A stretch of DNA of 13,843 nt from JACOZM01 sp035289385 (GTDB taxonomy: Archaea > Nanobdellota > Nanobdellia > Woesearchaeales > GW2011-AR9): NCBI GenBank assembly GCA_035289385.1, contig DATDXI010000050.1, positions 1 through 13,843 on the forward strand. Direction: 5' to 3'. This document shows, piece by piece, positions 12,797 to 13,843 of the stretch. The position numbers and the translations under genes were made by a program. The notes beneath the pieces were generated by a model, which saw nothing but the letters and a program-made list of their open reading frames with translations, made no database searches and was not told the DNA's origin. How positions within the stretch are numbered: the first letter of the stretch is position 1; each line of letters starts with the position of its first letter.

Positions 12797-12819
12797 GTGA
12801 TTCAATAAAGCCATACTCT

Positions 12820-13158
12820 TTACTCTTTTTTTTGCGCAGTTGCTTTCTTCTGCAGGCTTTCCATCACTTCTTCCTGAACTTCAGAAAACTTCTTCTTCAG
12901 ATGTTCTTCCTGCTTCGACATCGCTTTCAGGCGCAGTTCAGCGATCTCTTTTTTGTTGCTGACATCTTGCTGCAGATCTTCTTTTGAGGAAGCAATCATG
13001 ATCCTTCCCACGATCTTATACGCCTTTTCTGTTGATGTCAATCCTTCAAAGGCAGAATTCAATTCCTGCAACTGAGCTTCCAACTGCTGTTTTTGCTGAG
13101 CGATATTCTGCAAGTTATGCTGTAACACGTTCAACTGCTCAATATCTGGAGAACTCAT
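12820..13158 (-). CDS. pfdB: Prefoldin subunit beta
   Basis: Beta prefoldins form a hexamer with two alpha subunits that hands unfolded proteins to the thermosome. The 112 residues form two long coiled-coil helices (about 4-44 and 70-108) joined by the short beta hairpin region GLTSTEKAYKIVGRIMIASS (39-58); KAYKIVGRIMI is a strong beta-subunit mark. The ATG overlaps the Rpo12 stop as ATGA, so translation is coupled. The order eL43, Rpo12, prefoldin beta is a widespread archaeal arrangement. Confidence 0.93.
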   Translation of the reverse strand: MSSPDIEQLNVLQHNLQNIAQQKQQLEAQLQELNSAFEGLTSTEKAYKIVGRIMIASSKEDLQQDVSNKKEIAELRLKAMSKQEEHLKKKFSEVQEEVMESLQKKATAQKKE

Positions 13159-13289
13159 TTTGCTTTAATCTTCACAACTGTCCTGCGGTCCTTATACAAT
13201 ACTTTTCCCCCGCAGTACGGGCAGCGGACTCTCGTCTTAATATATTCATCTTCAACTTTCTTTCCACAATCAAAACAGAGGTAGTACAT
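13155..13289 (-). CDS. rpo12: RNA polymerase subunit Rpo12 (RpoP)
   Basis: This 44-residue protein is the zinc-ribbon subunit Rpo12 (RPC10/Rpb12 in eukaryotes), part of RNA polymerase assembly. The protein reads MYYLCFDCGK, KVEDEYIKTR, VRCPYCGGKV, LYKDRRTVVKIKAK in consecutive blocks. The zinc pairs are Cys5/Cys8 and Cys23/Cys26, followed by the basic RR tail typical of the family. It starts three bases after the eL43 stop and overlaps the prefoldin ATG by four bases. It is very short but unmistakable. Confidence 0.93.
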   Translation of the reverse strand: MYYLCFDCGKKVEDEYIKTRVRCPYCGGKVLYKDRRTVVKIKAK

Positions 13290-13292
13290 TGT

Positions 13293-13493
13293 TTACACCG
13301 TTGTATATGCTTTTCCAGCAAATTTTTTATCGCATTTCTGGCAATTCCACAATCCTGCAGCAAGGCGCTTGATGCCCCCTACTTTCAAGCAGTACGGGCA
13401 CTTATGCTTGCTGCGCTGCTCAACTTCAATCTGGGCAAATTTTGCTTTTGTCCTTCGTCCATATCGCGCGCCGAATCTTTTTGTTGTGGTCAT
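13293..13493 (-). CDS. rpl37Ae: Ribosomal protein eL43 (L37Ae)
   Basis: This 66-residue large-subunit protein binds 23S rRNA through a zinc ribbon. The N-terminus TTTKRFGARYGRRTK and the zinc pairs CPYC (32-35) and CQKC (51-54), with GLWNC between them, are family hallmarks. It heads the eL43-Rpo12-prefoldin operon. No TATA box is visible in the 27 bp between its ATG and the tRNA-Pro 3' end, so it may be co-transcribed with that tRNA; AGGATGA (about 13501-13507) may act as a weak Shine-Dalgarno site. Confidence 0.93.
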   Translation of the reverse strand: MTTTKRFGARYGRRTKAKFAQIEVEQRSKHKCPYCLKVGGIKRLAAGLWNCQKCDKKFAGKAYTTV

Positions 13494-13555
13494 GTGTATG
13501 TCATCCTTTTGAAAGGAACCTGGGGCTGCCCGGATTCGAACCGGGGTTCAATGGT

Positions 13556-13586
13556 TTTTTTGTTTTTCGGTCATCGCCAAAGCTCA
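13556..13586 (-). other. Putative 37/38 intron of tRNA-Pro
   Basis: A 31-nt segment between G37 and A38. Its A-rich 3' end can pair with the TTT of positions 32-34, giving a relaxed bulge-helix-bulge. Confidence 0.7.
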
Positions 13587-13605
13587 CCCAAACCATTAGT
13601 GATAG

Positions 13606-13630
13606 TTGCCCAGAGAGATACCTCTCCCTT
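13606..13630 (-). other. Putative D-loop intron of tRNA-Pro
   Basis: The 25-nt insertion follows the conserved GG of the D loop. Its core is a five-pair hairpin with GTAT loop, and TTG/CAA plus TAG/CTA pairs at its base extend the helix. The exact ends could shift by one or two bases. Confidence 0.65.
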
Positions 13631-13672
13631 CCAAGCTACACTACAGCCCCGCAGGTTCTTTATAAATCTTAT

Positions 13673-13706
13673 CCTAAAATAGTTTATTCTGCAGTTTATT
13701 TAAAAG
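13673..13706 (-). promoter_or_regulatory. Promoter region of tRNA-Pro (two TATA candidates)
   Basis: On the minus strand, AAACTATTTTAGG (13685-13673) is about 29 nt before the tRNA 5' end, and CTTTTAAATAAA (13706-13695) lies further up. A third TATA-like GATTTATAAAG (13668-13658) is too close to serve the tRNA directly. Confidence 0.4.
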
Positions 13707-13715
13707 ATTTGCGGT

Positions 13716-13822
13716 AGGAGGTGCCTCTTGCGTGAAATTTCTTGTCAAAAAATTCTGTTGATGCTAAATATCTGCTGTCATCTCCTTGATTTCACATCTT
13801 GGTTGAAGTGCCTCTTCCTCCT
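13716..13822. repeat. Inverted-repeat region 3 (weak, near window edge)
   Basis: AGGAGG (13716-13721) pairs with CCTCCT (13817-13822), and GTGAAAT (13732-13738) with ATTTCAC (13789-13795), giving a nested imperfect hairpin. The 9-mer GTGCCTCTT occurs twice (13721-13729 and 13808-13816). No coding frame of note was found in 13651-13843. Confidence 0.4.
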
Positions 13823-13843
13823 CATAAAATACTACTATCTAAT

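Larger units (their letters stand above)
13521..13650 (-). tRNA. tRNA-Pro(TGG) with two introns
   Basis: On the minus strand the acceptor GGGGCTG (13650-13644) pairs with CAGCCCC, discriminator A at 13521. The T arm is CCCGG/CCGGG around TTCGAAT. The anticodon arm is AATGG (13597-13593), TTTGGG, then A and CCATT (13554-13550), giving anticodon TGG. A 31-nt intron (13586-13556) sits at the canonical 37/38 site. The D arm closes (GTG...CAC, loop with GG) only after removal of about 25 nt (13630-13606), which itself forms a GAGAG/CTCTC hairpin. The mature tRNA would be 74 nt. The 3' CCA is not encoded. eL43 follows after 27 bp on the same strand. Confidence 0.9.

Noticed and set aside
13032..13682. 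Long plus-strand frame of 216 codons
   Set aside because: It is antisense to prefoldin beta, Rpo12, eL43 and tRNA-Pro, all of which are clearly recognisable, and its composition is not protein-like.
1..13843. CRISPR arrays, insertion sequences with transposase, and rRNA genes
   Set aside because: No regularly spaced repeats, transposase or integrase gene, or rRNA sequence was seen on either strand.

Overview
The window looks like part of the chromosome of a small-genome archaeon, most plausibly a DPANN lineage of the Woesearchaeota/Pacearchaeota kind. The archaeal hallmarks are PCNA, an archaeal RNase J-type nuclease, ribosomal protein eL43 next to RNA polymerase subunit Rpo12 and prefoldin beta, a DRG-type GTPase, and intron-bearing tRNA genes. 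Many coding genes have a TATA-like box about 25-28 nt upstream of the ATG, which implies leaderless mRNAs. The placement within DPANN is inference; no rRNA is present.

Layout. 1-295: tail of an unrecognised acidic protein. 435-602: tRNA-Leu(CAG) carrying apparently two introns, followed by a second copy of its 3' third (659-696). 706-1422: RdgB/HAM1-type NTP pyrophosphatase, convergent with an unknown gene (1448-1963) that seems to have lost its C-terminus to a one-base frameshift. 2093-4853 (+): RNase J-like nuclease, PCNA and a membrane protein with a CPSC motif. 4944-6913 (-): a DoxX-like membrane protein, then a tightly overlapping operon of wHTH-nucleotidyltransferase (MNT), HEPN protein and a RibL-like cytidylyltransferase. 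6960-7300: a structured inverted-repeat element abutting what may be the remnant of a PEP-utilising enzyme. 7392-7913: unknown protein. 7922-9982 (-): asparagine-synthase-like protein fused to a Dph6-type diphthine-ammonia ligase domain. 10067-12593: YkgJ-like Cys-cluster protein, a small unknown, the DRG GTPase and a minimal MscS-like channel. 12600-12796: a second long hairpin element. 12820-13650 (-): tRNA-Pro(TGG) with two introns, then eL43, Rpo12 and prefoldin beta. 13716-13822: a third, weaker nested inverted repeat at the window edge.

How the genes fit together. Most are information-processing or housekeeping genes: replication clamp, RNA decay, tRNA, translation, transcription, chaperone, nucleotide-pool cleaning and flavin cofactor. 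The accessory-looking parts are the MNT/HEPN pair, which resembles a toxin-antitoxin module and is translationally coupled to ribL, and the intergenic hairpin elements. The most unusual points are the AsnB-Dph6 fusion of two ATP-pyrophosphatase modules, a 10-nt insertion in the tRNA-Leu anticodon stem, the duplicated tRNA 3' end that resembles an integration scar, and the structured intergenic elements, which share short words.
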